A DNA stretch of 48,845 nucleotides from UBA910 sp964369145. Its GTDB lineage: Bacteria > Patescibacteriota > Minisyncoccia > Phycocordibacterales > DATDWN01. Shown here in pieces: positions 31,530 through 39,361 of this stretch. The translations under genes and the position numbers were made by a program. The stretch covers positions 1-48,845 of the forward strand of contig CAYJEE010000004.1 of assembly GCA_964369145.1 (NCBI GenBank), read 5' to 3'. Within the stretch, counting starts at the first letter, position 1. Each line of letters starts with the position of its first letter. The notes below the pieces were generated by a model, which was given only the letters and a program-made list of their open reading frames with translations, was not told the origin of the DNA and searched no databases.

Positions 31530-31964
31530 ATGAAAACATTAAGCCCATGGATAAATTTTAACGGTAATGCTGAAGAAGCATTTAATTTTTATAAATCAGT
31601 GTTTGGTGGTGAATTTAAAAAGATAGTTCGTCTGAAGGATCTTGCGAGTGCTGAATTTCCGGTATCCGAGGAAGATGGAGAAAAGATAATGCAAATTATT
31701 TTACCGATTTCAGGAACAAATGTACTTATCGGTAATGACGTGCCTGCATTTATGGGAACTGTAAATGAAAATGAAAACAGAAGCAAAATCCATGTGCATA
31801 TAGATACACGAGAAGAAGCACAGAGTATATTCGGCCAGCTTTCCTTGAGTGGTACAGTAGAGGCACCGCTCGGTGACAGTCCATGGGGAACATATTTTGC
31901 GATGTTTAGAGATCGGTACGGTATTGAGTGGGTTATTGAATGTGAGGAAAAAGCTACAATCTAA
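31530..31964 (+). CDS. VOC-superfamily (PhnB/glyoxalase-like) protein
   Basis: 144 residues. WINFNGNAEEAFNFYKSVFGG and the C-terminal SPWGTYFAMFRDRYGIEWVI are characteristic of the PhnB/3-demethylubiquinone-like VOC family. These are dimeric beta-alpha-beta proteins of mixed or unknown function. The ATG at 31530 follows a TATACT box by 7 bases. The preceding gap (31376-31529) shows nothing else. Confidence 0.85.
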   Translation: MKTLSPWINFNGNAEEAFNFYKSVFGGEFKKIVRLKDLASAEFPVSEEDGEKIMQIILPISGTNVLIGNDVPAFMGTVNENENRSKIHVHIDTREEAQSIFGQLSLSGTVEAPLGDSPWGTYFAMFRDRYGIEWVIECEEKATI

Positions 31965-31975
31965 AGAGTTGCTTC

Positions 31976-32233
31976 ATGTATTTCAAATCAAAAACAATTT
32001 CTTATGTACTTTTAGGGCTCACGTCGTTTGTTTCTTCGAGAGGTTTTTTTGCTTTACTAAATGACCCAGAAGGACCCAATCTTTTGATTGTTTCGGTATT
32101 GGCATTCGTTATGTTTACACTTTCTATTGCAGTATATGCATTTACCTTATCTATCAGTGGTTTAAAAAGACTTTTACTTGGCGTGGGGATTCAAATGGTG
32201 ATTGTGATGCTTTTGTATATATTTGGACGGTGA
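31976..32233 (+). CDS. small membrane protein, unknown
   Basis: 85 residues with three hydrophobic segments (ISYVLLGLTSFVSS, LLIVSVLAFVMFTLSIAVYAF, LLLGVGIQMVIVMLLYIF). It follows the VOC gene by 11 bases in the same direction and may be co-transcribed. No family recognised. Confidence 0.6.
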   Translation: MYFKSKTISYVLLGLTSFVSSRGFFALLNDPEGPNLLIVSVLAFVMFTLSIAVYAFTLSISGLKRLLLGVGIQMVIVMLLYIFGR

Positions 32234-32295
32234 TGTAAAAGGTAAAAGTGCATAAGTTATATGACTTTCTTGGTTTGAAGCGCTAGACTGTAAGT

Positions 32296-33255
32296 ATGAA
32301 AAAGATATTTTCAATTCTCGGTTTATTTTTATTACCAGTAGGTGCATCCGCACATGTGAAATGGTTTGTTGATTCAAAAGAAGTTGTTTCAGATTTACAC
32401 AATCAAACAGTGTTTTATTCATGGGGGAGTACCGAGGTGATTGTGTGGGCAGTGATTGTGTGTGCGATCGTCCTTTTGTTTGGTTTTGTTGATAGGAAAA
32501 TTAATGCACCAAAAGGTCTGGTGTCATATGGACTCAAGCATGAAAAAGGAATCAGACGTATTGCGCAGGGTATACTTGGTTTTTTCTTGGTAAGTGTGAG
32601 TGTGTTGTGGAAGGTAGTGATTGTTCCTGAAGTTCCTGCTATTGATACGCTTACTTCTGTGCTGTTGGTGGTGCAGGCGATTATTGGGCTTATGTTTATA
32701 ATCAACATGAGGGTGCGTATTGCTTCCTCTGTGTTAATACTATTATGTATTGGTTTGTTTGTACGAGAGGGTGCTGTGGCATTCCTAGAAAACGCAATGC
32801 TCTGTGCACTTGCAGTATATTTCTTTATAGAGCATTCACCAGCAGATTCAAAGGTGTACAAGCTTCATAAGCATACGGTTGAGATAGTACGAGTGGGGAC
32901 TGGTATTTCACTGATCACTCTCGCATTTACAGAAAAGCTCTTGTATCCAGAGCTCAGCCTTCAGTTCCTTCAGGTACATCAGTGGAATTTTATGGCACCA
33001 CTACTTCCGTGGTTTACTGATAAGTTGTTTGTGCTCAGTACTGGTTTTGCAGAAATTATTTTTGGTATTTTGTTTGTGATGGGTTATCTTACACGTACAA
33101 CTACGATTTTGATTGCAATCTTTTTTGCGCTTTCTGTTGTTACGATGGCTGTCGGGTTTAATATGTGGGAAGTTGAAGATTTGGTCGTCTACTCTGCCGC
33201 TACCCTCTTTATCTTTTATGGACATGGGCGAACAAAATTTTTCCATTTCGCATAA
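32296..33255 (+). CDS. DoxX-like multi-pass membrane protein
   Basis: 319 residues. An N-terminal signal (MKKIFSILGLFLLPVGASAH) is followed by an exposed His/Trp segment (HVKWFVDSKEV) and about eight membrane segments. The C-terminal part (FAEIIFGILFVMGYLTRTTT) matches the DoxX/DoxD-type four-helix pattern. Function unknown; quinone-linked or respiratory roles are known for some DoxX proteins. A TAGACT box ends 6 bases before the ATG. pyrD follows by 3 bases. Confidence 0.7.
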   Translation: MKKIFSILGLFLLPVGASAHVKWFVDSKEVVSDLHNQTVFYSWGSTEVIVWAVIVCAIVLLFGFVDRKINAPKGLVSYGLKHEKGIRRIAQGILGFFLVSVSVLWKVVIVPEVPAIDTLTSVLLVVQAIIGLMFIINMRVRIASSVLILLCIGLFVREGAVAFLENAMLCALAVYFFIEHSPADSKVYKLHKHTVEIVRVGTGISLITLAFTEKLLYPELSLQFLQVHQWNFMAPLLPWFTDKLFVLSTGFAEIIFGILFVMGYLTRTTTILIAIFFALSVVTMAVGFNMWEVEDLVVYSAATLFIFYGHGRTKFFHFA

Positions 33256-33258
33256 CCT

Positions 33259-34356
33259 ATGAGCATCTACACTTCATATGTAAAACCAATCTTGTTCCGG
33301 TTTGATCCGGAGTATATTCATGATATGTGTATACAGGCAGGTTCTTTCTTTGGGAGATATGCGGTGACACGATATGGTCTTCGTATGTTTTTCTCTCCAT
33401 ATGAAAGTTCGTTGCTCGAGCAAGATATACGAGGAATTCATTTTAAAAATCCTATCGGTCTCGCGGCTGGATTTGATAAAAATGCTGAGCTTACCGATGT
33501 GATACCGTGCATTGGTTTTGGACATATGGAAGTCGGTTCTATCACATATGAACCGTGTGAAGGTAATCCAAAACCACGATTATGGAGACTAAAACAGTCA
33601 AAAGGATTGGTGGTGTATTATGGTTTAAAAAATAATGGATCACATGATATTCATAAAAGGCTTGTGCATAAAACATATACAACTCCAGTGTCGGTAAGTA
33701 TTGCGATGAAGAATTGTATGGAAAACCTGGATATCCATACCGCCGTTATCGACTATGCACGTGCGTTTGAAGTTTTTCTCGATACAGGTGATATTCTTAC
33801 GGTAAATATTAGTTGTCCAAATACATACGGTGGGCAGCCATTTATGGAACCTGATGCACTTGAAATGTTGCTTGCTGCGTTGGATCGTATTGAGACAAAT
33901 AAACCTATATTTATTAAATTATCTCCCGATAAACAAGAGGTTGATATCGATTCGTTGCTTGGAGTGATCGATCGTCATCGGGTGCACGGCATCATCTGTA
34001 GCAATCTGACTAAAAACAGAGTAAATAAAAAAATTATTGATTCGGTTGTTCCAGAAAAAGGTGGAATCAGTGGTAAGCCTGTACAAGATTTGTCTGATGC
34101 GCTCCTTGCACACGTGTACAAGAAAACACAGGGGAAGTACGTGTTGGTAGGGTGTGGGGGAGTTTTCAGTGCAGAAGATGCGTATCGAAAGATTCGTCTT
34201 GGTGCATCACTGATCCATATGATTACGGGTATGATTTACGAAGGCCCTCATGTGATTTCGAAGATCTGTAAAGATCTCGATGGGCTGCTAAAAAGAGATG
34301 GTTTCGCACATATCACGCAGGCAATAGGGGTGGATGTGATTTCGGCATCAAAGTGA
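33259..34356 (+). CDS. pyrD: dihydroorotate dehydrogenase, class 2 scaffold with a class 1-type Cys
   Basis: 365 residues. The N-terminal helices (LFRFDPEYIHDMCIQAGSFF) and AAGFDKNAE are typical of membrane-associated, quinone-using class 2 enzymes. FMN-binding motifs CSNLTKNR, KGGISGKPVQDLSD and GVFSAEDAYRKI are present. The catalytic base position reads NISCPNTYGG: class 2 enzymes usually have Ser here and class 1 Cys. It oxidises dihydroorotate in UMP synthesis. It is probably co-transcribed with the DoxX-like gene. Confidence 0.92.
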   Translation: MSIYTSYVKPILFRFDPEYIHDMCIQAGSFFGRYAVTRYGLRMFFSPYESSLLEQDIRGIHFKNPIGLAAGFDKNAELTDVIPCIGFGHMEVGSITYEPCEGNPKPRLWRLKQSKGLVVYYGLKNNGSHDIHKRLVHKTYTTPVSVSIAMKNCMENLDIHTAVIDYARAFEVFLDTGDILTVNISCPNTYGGQPFMEPDALEMLLAALDRIETNKPIFIKLSPDKQEVDIDSLLGVIDRHRVHGIICSNLTKNRVNKKIIDSVVPEKGGISGKPVQDLSDALLAHVYKKTQGKYVLVGCGGVFSAEDAYRKIRLGASLIHMITGMIYEGPHVISKICKDLDGLLKRDGFAHITQAIGVDVISASK

Positions 34357-34428
34357 GGCATATGTGTGCATGACTAGATAGTTTTTTTTCTTATGCTATA
34401 CTGTATTCATTCATAATAATTAATATTT

Positions 34429-34686
34429 ATGCCAACAAAGACAAATTCAGCATTTATGAAACCAATGCAGATCAGTGATGATCTTGCTGAGGTTATAGGA
34501 AAAGGCCCAATGCCTCGTTCAGAAGTTGTAAAAAAAATCTGGGTGTATATTAAAAAATACGATCTTCAGGATCCTAAAAATAAGCGAAATATCATTGCAG
34601 ATGCTCCTCTCAAAAAAGTATTTGGAGGTAAGGATACTGTGAGTATGTTTGAAATGACAAAGCTTGTTTCAAAACACCTTTCATAA
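34429..34686 (+). CDS. SWIB/MDM2-domain protein
   Basis: 85 residues, nearly all one SWIB domain: FMKPMQISDDLAEVIGKGPM, RSEVVKKIWVYIKKYDLQDP, NIIADAPLKKVFGGKDTVSM. In eukaryotes it occurs in chromatin remodellers; stand-alone bacterial copies occur in Chlamydia and candidate-phyla bacteria, with unclear role, possibly DNA topology. TATACT lies 30 bases upstream. It has a 17-bp terminator. Confidence 0.9.
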   Translation: MPTKTNSAFMKPMQISDDLAEVIGKGPMPRSEVVKKIWVYIKKYDLQDPKNKRNIIADAPLKKVFGGKDTVSMFEMTKLVSKHLS

Positions 34687-34725
34687 GTAAAACAAAAAAC
34701 ACCATACAGGTGTTTTTTGTTTTAC
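34687..34725. terminator. bidirectional terminator
   Basis: A perfect 17-bp stem (34687-34703 with 34709-34725) of gtaaaac, a run of A, and cacc. Its left arm includes the end of the SWIB gene's stop codon. It serves the SWIB gene and the convergent gene at 34728. Confidence 0.9.
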
Positions 34726-34727
34726 GG

Positions 34728-35126
34728 TCAGTGGTGACGTTCAATGTCTTTTTTAATTAGTGAAAGCTCTTCTTCGACTTTGTGTATTGTTTTTTGAATA
34801 TTCTTTATTTCGGATTCTTCTTGTTCGATTTCTTCCATGGTTTTTTCGGTCATTTTCTTCTCCCCGCGAAGTCCGGTCATGATAAGTCTGCTTCCTACAA
34901 ATGCAGAGACAAAAATACCAGTGATAAGCAGGATACCTGTCCCCACACCGAGAGATACCCAGCTATTATGAAGAATTGGTATTTCGTCTGCCGTATGCCA
35001 CACACCACGCCAAAAAAGCACAACTCCTACACCGCCGATAAGTGCATAGAGTAAAGGGTACCTCGACAAGTGTCCGCGCACGACATCTTCAAGGTGATCA
35101 AATATGTGTAAAATTTTCTTAAGCAT
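34728..35126 (-). CDS. membrane protein with C-terminal coiled coil
   Basis: 132 residues. Two membrane segments (YALIGGVGVVLFWRGVW, SLGVGTGILLITGIFVSAF) are followed by a charged coiled coil (KTMEEIEQEESEIKNIQKTI). The layout suggests a cytoplasmic coiled coil tethered to the membrane. No family recognised. Confidence 0.7.
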   Translation of the reverse strand: MLKKILHIFDHLEDVVRGHLSRYPLLYALIGGVGVVLFWRGVWHTADEIPILHNSWVSLGVGTGILLITGIFVSAFVGSRLIMTGLRGEKKMTEKTMEEIEQEESEIKNIQKTIHKVEEELSLIKKDIERHH

Positions 35127-35225
35127 TTTTATATTTTAACATAAAAACTTTAGTTGGTGATATGGGTGTATATTGTATCTAAAAATCAGTGCATCTCAGG
35201 TATTGTTAAGTGGTATACTAGATGT

Positions 35226-35579
35226 ATGAATAAACTATATAAACTTAAATATATTTTGGGTCTAGGATTACTGCTGGTTTTTGCCGGATTACTTTTTATG
35301 GGTTTAAAAAGTTATGGTAAGTGGGGAGGGAGTCATTATTTTGGCGCAGTCTCTGAAGTGAGTGATTCTCGGTTTATTGTTGTTGGAAGGAAAGGTGTAC
35401 CACAAGTTTTTACCATAACAATAGATACAATTGTAAAGCGTGGTTTTCGGAGTGTGGGAGGTGCGGTACAGGTCGGTGATCGAGTGACTGTTTCTGGTGT
35501 TGAAATAGATGGTGGATATATTGAGGCACGATTGATAAGAATTATGGGACATGTCAATACGACACCTCAGTCTCAGTAA
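35226..35579 (+). CDS. anchored small beta-rich protein (OB-like)
   Basis: 117 residues. N-terminal anchor (YILGLGLLLVFAGLLFMGL), then a beta-rich domain (VSEVSDSRFIVVGRKGVPQ, VQVGDRVTVSGVEIDGGY, EARLIRI) resembling DUF5666-type OB-like domains. It probably lies outside the membrane. A TATACT box ends 6 bases before the ATG. The following gene starts 9 bases after its stop. Confidence 0.68.
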   Translation: MNKLYKLKYILGLGLLLVFAGLLFMGLKSYGKWGGSHYFGAVSEVSDSRFIVVGRKGVPQVFTITIDTIVKRGFRSVGGAVQVGDRVTVSGVEIDGGYIEARLIRIMGHVNTTPQSQ

Positions 35580-35588
35580 TACACAGAT

Positions 35589-36164
35589 ATGAAAAGAACT
35601 TTTTCTTATATGTTTGCACTTATTCCTATTATATTGCTCGTAAGCTTTTCTTTATTTTTTTACTATATCTCACCTGAGGGAGTGATCGGGATGATTGGCG
35701 TGGAAAATGCGTACATACTCATGTTTATTCTTTCTTTATTAGGAGGACTCTCGACATTTAGTGGGGTACCGTATCATGTAGTGCTGATCGCTCTTGCGGT
35801 CGGTGGAGTCAATCCGTTTATACTCGGTATTGTGACTGCTGTTGGAGTGATGATCGGTGACTCAACTTCGTATTATATTGGGTACCAAGGTCGAACGCTG
35901 ATGTCTCAGAGAATACAGAAAGTGCTCGAGAAATTATCTTATATCAAAGAAAAATATCCTCGACTATTACCTGTTATATTTTTGCTCTATGGGTCGCTGC
36001 TTCCTTTTTCGAATGATGTGATTGTAATTCCAATGGGTTTTTTGAGGTATCCGTTTTGGCGCGTCATACTTCCTCTCGGCATTGGTAATATTATTTTCAA
36101 TATTGGACTCGCGGTTATTGCAGCATATGCATACAGTTATATACAAATATTTCCATTTTTTTAA
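35589..36164 (+). CDS. DedA/VTT-domain membrane protein
   Basis: 191 residues with the VTT (SNARE-associated) pattern: LSTFSGVPYHVVLIALAVGG, GVMIGDSTSYYIGYQGR and LLPFSNDVIVIPMGFLRYPF. DedA-family proteins are lipid transporters or scramblases; some handle undecaprenyl phosphate. Which lipid this one moves cannot be told. Probably co-transcribed with the gene before it; TAATAC ends 6 bases before the ATG. Confidence 0.82.
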   Translation: MKRTFSYMFALIPIILLVSFSLFFYYISPEGVIGMIGVENAYILMFILSLLGGLSTFSGVPYHVVLIALAVGGVNPFILGIVTAVGVMIGDSTSYYIGYQGRTLMSQRIQKVLEKLSYIKEKYPRLLPVIFLLYGSLLPFSNDVIVIPMGFLRYPFWRVILPLGIGNIIFNIGLAVIAAYAYSYIQIFPFF

Positions 36165-36194
36165 ATCGCAATAATAGTTTATACTACATAATAT

Positions 36195-36779
36195 ATGTCC
36201 TGTAGAAGTAATCAAAAAAATCAAAAACAAGGTTTTACATTGATTGAGTTGCTTATTTCCATGGCTATTGTCGGACTTCTTTCTTCGATTGTGGTATCCT
36301 CCGTGTCTCAAGCACGACTCAGTGCTCAGGATGCGAAACGTAAGACAGATCTATTGCAAATCAATAAAGCAATAAATTTGTTTTATAACGAGTTTGGGAG
36401 GATGCCACGAAATTATAACTGTAATGTATCTTATTGTCCGGGGGGTGGGGGTAATTTTGGGGCATGTGATGCTCCGGTACCTAATGTGCCAGGTACAGAC
36501 AGTACAAATCTTGTGCTTGCTGCGTATAATGCAAGTATGCAAGAGTTGGTCAATGCTGGATATTTGCCGTACATACCTCGAAGTACGCCGGGGCATCCTG
36601 GGTATTGTTATTATAATTTTGGATCAGGTAATACTGGTGCAGTCATGATGACTGCACTTGAGACAGGTGCTCCTACTGTACAAGGAGTCTCACCTTCGTG
36701 TCGTCCATGGTTAAGTAATGGTACGACGTGGTGTGAACAGAGAAGTAGTATGGAATATTGCCTCTGTAATTCATATTAG
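36195..36779 (+). CDS. type IV pilin-like protein, second locus
   Basis: 194 residues. Leader ends KQG, then FTLIELLISMAIVGLLSSIV with Glu5. The mature part has the GspG-like start QDAKRKTDLLQINKAINLFY plus NEFGRMPRNY, but also many cysteines and a Gly-rich loop (CPGGGGNFGAC). It is about 20 kb from the main pilus locus. It may be an alternative or minor pilin processed by the same PilD. Confidence 0.88.
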   Translation: MSCRSNQKNQKQGFTLIELLISMAIVGLLSSIVVSSVSQARLSAQDAKRKTDLLQINKAINLFYNEFGRMPRNYNCNVSYCPGGGGNFGACDAPVPNVPGTDSTNLVLAAYNASMQELVNAGYLPYIPRSTPGHPGYCYYNFGSGNTGAVMMTALETGAPTVQGVSPSCRPWLSNGTTWCEQRSSMEYCLCNSY

Positions 36780-36839
36780 ATGTGGACTGTGAAGTAGTGG
36801 ATTGCGAATAAGGGTGTAATAGTATATAGTACATGTATT

Positions 36840-36950
36840 ATGGCAAAACGAGCAGCAACAAATACAAAAAACAAAGCAACACGTTCAAAGAAAACAAAAA
36901 AGCGTCTTGCAATAAAAGCGATACGTAAAGAAGCGCAAAAGAAAAAGTAA
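36840..36950 (+). CDS. 36-residue Lys-rich basic protein
   Basis: MAKRAATNTKNKATRSKKTK followed by KRLAIKAIRKEAQKKK. About 40 percent of residues are Lys or Arg and there is no acidic residue except one Glu. The composition suggests nucleic acid binding, like a ribosome-associated or histone-H1-like peptide. A TATAGT box ends 9 bases before the ATG and a strong terminator follows. No homologue is recognised. Confidence 0.6.
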   Translation: MAKRAATNTKNKATRSKKTKKRLAIKAIRKEAQKKK

Positions 36951-36974
36951 AAACATTCACTTTTTGTTTCGATA

Positions 36975-37012
36975 CATCAAAAAAACCTCACTAGTATGAG
37001 GTTTTTTTGATG
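36975..37012. terminator. bidirectional terminator
   Basis: 16-bp stem of catc, a run of A, and cctca (36975-36990) with its complement at 36997-37012; loop ctagta. Confidence 0.88.
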
Positions 37013-37048
37013 CATTTCTCTTTAAGTATTTGGTGGTATACTATATAT

Positions 37049-37669
37049 ATGTTACATACTCATTGGCATTCACATCGTCATACTGCAGTACTCTTTTTTC
37101 TCGTGTTTGGTCTTGTTCTTCTTGTGTTGTATTTTTCAGGTTCAGTGAGTCAGGTTGTTAAGAACGATACTTCTCCTGCAATACAAAGCTCAGAACAGAT
37201 ACAGGCGATAGATGATCTTTCTGTATATGAAAAAAATATTAAGAACTCGTTTATTACCGTACCTGATACAAACATTCTAATATCATTGGTTGATGGTCGG
37301 GTGAGTTATGGCACCACACTCGATGGGGGTGATGTGACACTTATAAAATTAATCGGTGCCTACCGCAAGGGATCTGTAGTACATGTAGTCGCTGATATGG
37401 CGGTGCAGAGTGGAGGGACAGGGGTCTTTCATTATGTTGTATTGTTTGATGTGGTAAAAGAAAAAGTGACGCACCGCTCATCGTATTTTATTGGTGATCG
37501 AGTGGTGCTTATGGGGGCGACCACTTCGGCGACTGCTGTATCTACATATCCTTTGACAATACGCTACCTTGATCGAGCAGAAGATGATGCGATGGTTGAA
37601 GATCCAACGATTGAAAAAACTATGGATATTACCATCACAGACGGAGTATTTGTACAAAACGAATTATGA
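37049..37669 (+). CDS. anchored protein, unknown
   Basis: 206 residues. A His-rich N-terminus (MLHTHWHSHRHT) precedes a membrane anchor (AVLFFLVFGLVLLVLYFSG). The rest is a predicted extracytoplasmic beta-rich domain (FITVPDTNILISLVDGRVSY, VVLFDVVKEKVTHRSSYFIG). The start at 37049 follows a TATACT box by 6 bases. The His cluster may bind metal, but this is only composition. No family recognised. Confidence 0.68.
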   Translation: MLHTHWHSHRHTAVLFFLVFGLVLLVLYFSGSVSQVVKNDTSPAIQSSEQIQAIDDLSVYEKNIKNSFITVPDTNILISLVDGRVSYGTTLDGGDVTLIKLIGAYRKGSVVHVVADMAVQSGGTGVFHYVVLFDVVKEKVTHRSSYFIGDRVVLMGATTSATAVSTYPLTIRYLDRAEDDAMVEDPTIEKTMDITITDGVFVQNEL

Positions 37670-37702
37670 TATACTGTAGGTATATTACATAATACAATTT
37701 TT

Positions 37703-37897
37703 ATGAAATTTGGATTAATTCTTGTTGTAGTCGGTGTTATAATGCTTCTTAAACAATTTGGCTTTATAGGTATGGTTGATTGGGATATTGTCTGGCCAGT
37801 TGCGTTGATTGTCATTGGACTTGGTATGATGTTCAAAAAGCGAAGCTGTATGTTGTGCGGGATGATACATGGAGGTATGTGTACTCCAAAACAGTAG
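37703..37897 (+). CDS. small LiaI/DUF5668-like membrane protein
   Basis: 64 residues with two membrane segments: FGLILVVVGVIMLLKQFGFI and WDIVWPVALIVIGLGMMF. The pattern resembles the DUF5668/LiaI-type N-terminal region. The C-terminus is cysteine-rich (CMLCGMIHGGMC), so it could bind metal. It is followed by an A/T-flanked gcgc-aa-gcgc hairpin (37904-37932) that probably terminates it. Confidence 0.7.
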   Translation: MKFGLILVVVGVIMLLKQFGFIGMVDWDIVWPVALIVIGLGMMFKKRSCMLCGMIHGGMCTPKQ

Positions 37898-37933
37898 ACA
37901 AAGATTAAAAAAGAGTGCGCAAGCGCTTTTTTG

Positions 37934-37962
37934 TTGACTTTAAAAATAAAAGGAGGTTAAAT
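37934..37962 (+). promoter_or_regulatory. probable promoter of the gene at 37992
   Basis: TTGACT (37934-37939) and TTAAAT (37957-37962) with a 17-bp spacer. An unused-looking aaaggaggt and a second TTGACA (37964-37969) are nearby. Confidence 0.45.
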
Positions 37963-37991
37963 ATTGACAGACTTAATAAAGGAGAAAGGTT

Positions 37992-38462
37992 GTGGATACA
38001 ATAAGTGATTTACCTATCCAGTACGCTCCTTTGTTTAAGGGGTTTGGTTTGGAGAGGAGAAAATATCGTCAGGTCTTTGGACCGCGAACCGTTCATGCTA
38101 TCATTTTGGCGGCGCTCGTGAATGGTGCTGATTATCAGAATTTTCAGGCCGGGTTGTTTACCACGTTTAATAAGTTGTACTGTGGTTATCCTGGCGCTGT
38201 TGACGCTTGTGTGAAAGTTCCGTGGTTTAAGATTGTGTTTGATGACATCTCTAATGCAATCAGACTCAAGAGTGTGGGTTTTAACGAAGATGTTGAGCAG
38301 GAGTTGAATACACTTGGTTATGAGATCAAGCGTATCACAAGGAACTTGGATCACGAAGTGTACTGGAAAATTTCCAGCATTTTGTATCCTCAGGTGGTGC
38401 GCAAACCACCACGAAGAGAGACCGAGCAGATGGGACAGGTCCAGTACCTGCGTCTTTTGTAA
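37992..38462 (+). CDS. hypothetical protein, GTG start with Shine-Dalgarno
   Basis: 156 residues, soluble, no signal. Segments such as RRKYRQVFGPRTVHAIILAA and EVYWKISSILYPQVV suggest an alpha-helical fold. The GTG at 37992 is preceded by aaaggag 7-13 bases upstream. It has its own promoter and terminator (38462-38497) and is somewhat richer in GC than its neighbours. In layout it matches the genes at 2688 and 45018. No family is recognised; foreign origin is an inference. Confidence 0.7.
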   Translation: MDTISDLPIQYAPLFKGFGLERRKYRQVFGPRTVHAIILAALVNGADYQNFQAGLFTTFNKLYCGYPGAVDACVKVPWFKIVFDDISNAIRLKSVGFNEDVEQELNTLGYEIKRITRNLDHEVYWKISSILYPQVVRKPPRRETEQMGQVQYLRLL

Positions 38463-38497
38463 AGGGTGCTTGATGTTATGTCGAGCGCCTTTTGTTT
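38462..38497 (+). terminator. terminator of the gene at 37992
   Basis: 9-bp stem ggtgcttga/tcgagcgcc (two G-T pairs) followed by ttttgtttt. Confidence 0.75.
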
Positions 38498-38524
38498 TGT
38501 CTCAGAGTGGAGTACTCTATAGAT

Positions 38525-39361
38525 ATGACATTATCACATATTATTCGTATTTCTCGTCCGCGGTTTTGGCTTTATGAGCTCGGTACCTATGCACTCGGTG
38601 TTTGTGTAGGGTTAAGTGCTGGAGGGGATATGCACCTCTGGTCTGTGTTGTTGTTTGGTCTACTATTCTTATTTCCCGCAAATCTTTTTATCTATGGGGT
38701 AAATGATGTATTTGATTATGAGACCGATCTTCTTAATCCAAAAAAAACAGGGTATGAAGATGTATTGCCTCCGGTATTACACAAAAAAGTGCTCTGGTCT
38801 GTATTTTGGATCAACATACCGTTTGCGGTGATCGGATTATTTATTCCATGGAACGCATTTATTTCTCTTCTCTTATTTTATTTTTTTGCGTTATTTTATT
38901 CCGCTCCACCGATACGAGCAAAAGCACGTCCTTTCTTTGATAGTTTATTTTCTGCGAGTCATTATGTGGTGACTGCTGTTTGCGGATACTATCTTGTGGG
39001 GGCGGAAGGGGGTATAACACTCCCAGTCTTTGCAGGGATATGTTGGGCTGTTGCAATGCATGCGTATTCGGCTGTTCCTGATATAGATGCTGATAAAGAT
39101 TCCGGTATTAGTACTATCGCCATTGCATTGGGTAAAAAAGCCACTATTATTTTGTGCGGGTGTTTGTATATCCTTGCGGGACTTGCTGTATTTCAGTATC
39201 TCGGTTTTATTGTGTTTTTCTTTATGTTACCGTATGTCTTTCTTATGTATCTCTCGTATAATGCTTCAGAGGCGAAGTTGTTTCGTTTGTACACCTATTT
39301 TCCGTATCTCAATGCGGGCATAGGTATGATACTCTTCTTTATATTTTTACTACGAGTTTAA
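38525..39361 (+). CDS. UbiA-family prenyltransferase, possible lycopene elongase
   Basis: 278 residues, about eight membrane segments. The two Asp-rich motifs are NDVFDYETD (60-68) and DIDADKDSG (186-194), which bind Mg2+ and the prenyl diphosphate. Members next to crtI and crtB genes are usually lycopene elongases/hydratases of C50 carotenoid pathways (such as CrtEb or LbtA-type enzymes), and the SRPRFW start and AVPDIDAD block fit that group. I infer a C45/C50 carotenoid product. Other UbiA substrates cannot be excluded. It is convergent with crtI, overlapping by 4 bases. Confidence 0.82.
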   Translation: MTLSHIIRISRPRFWLYELGTYALGVCVGLSAGGDMHLWSVLLFGLLFLFPANLFIYGVNDVFDYETDLLNPKKTGYEDVLPPVLHKKVLWSVFWINIPFAVIGLFIPWNAFISLLLFYFFALFYSAPPIRAKARPFFDSLFSASHYVVTAVCGYYLVGAEGGITLPVFAGICWAVAMHAYSAVPDIDADKDSGISTIAIALGKKATIILCGCLYILAGLAVFQYLGFIVFFFMLPYVFLMYLSYNASEAKLFRLYTYFPYLNAGIGMILFFIFLLRV

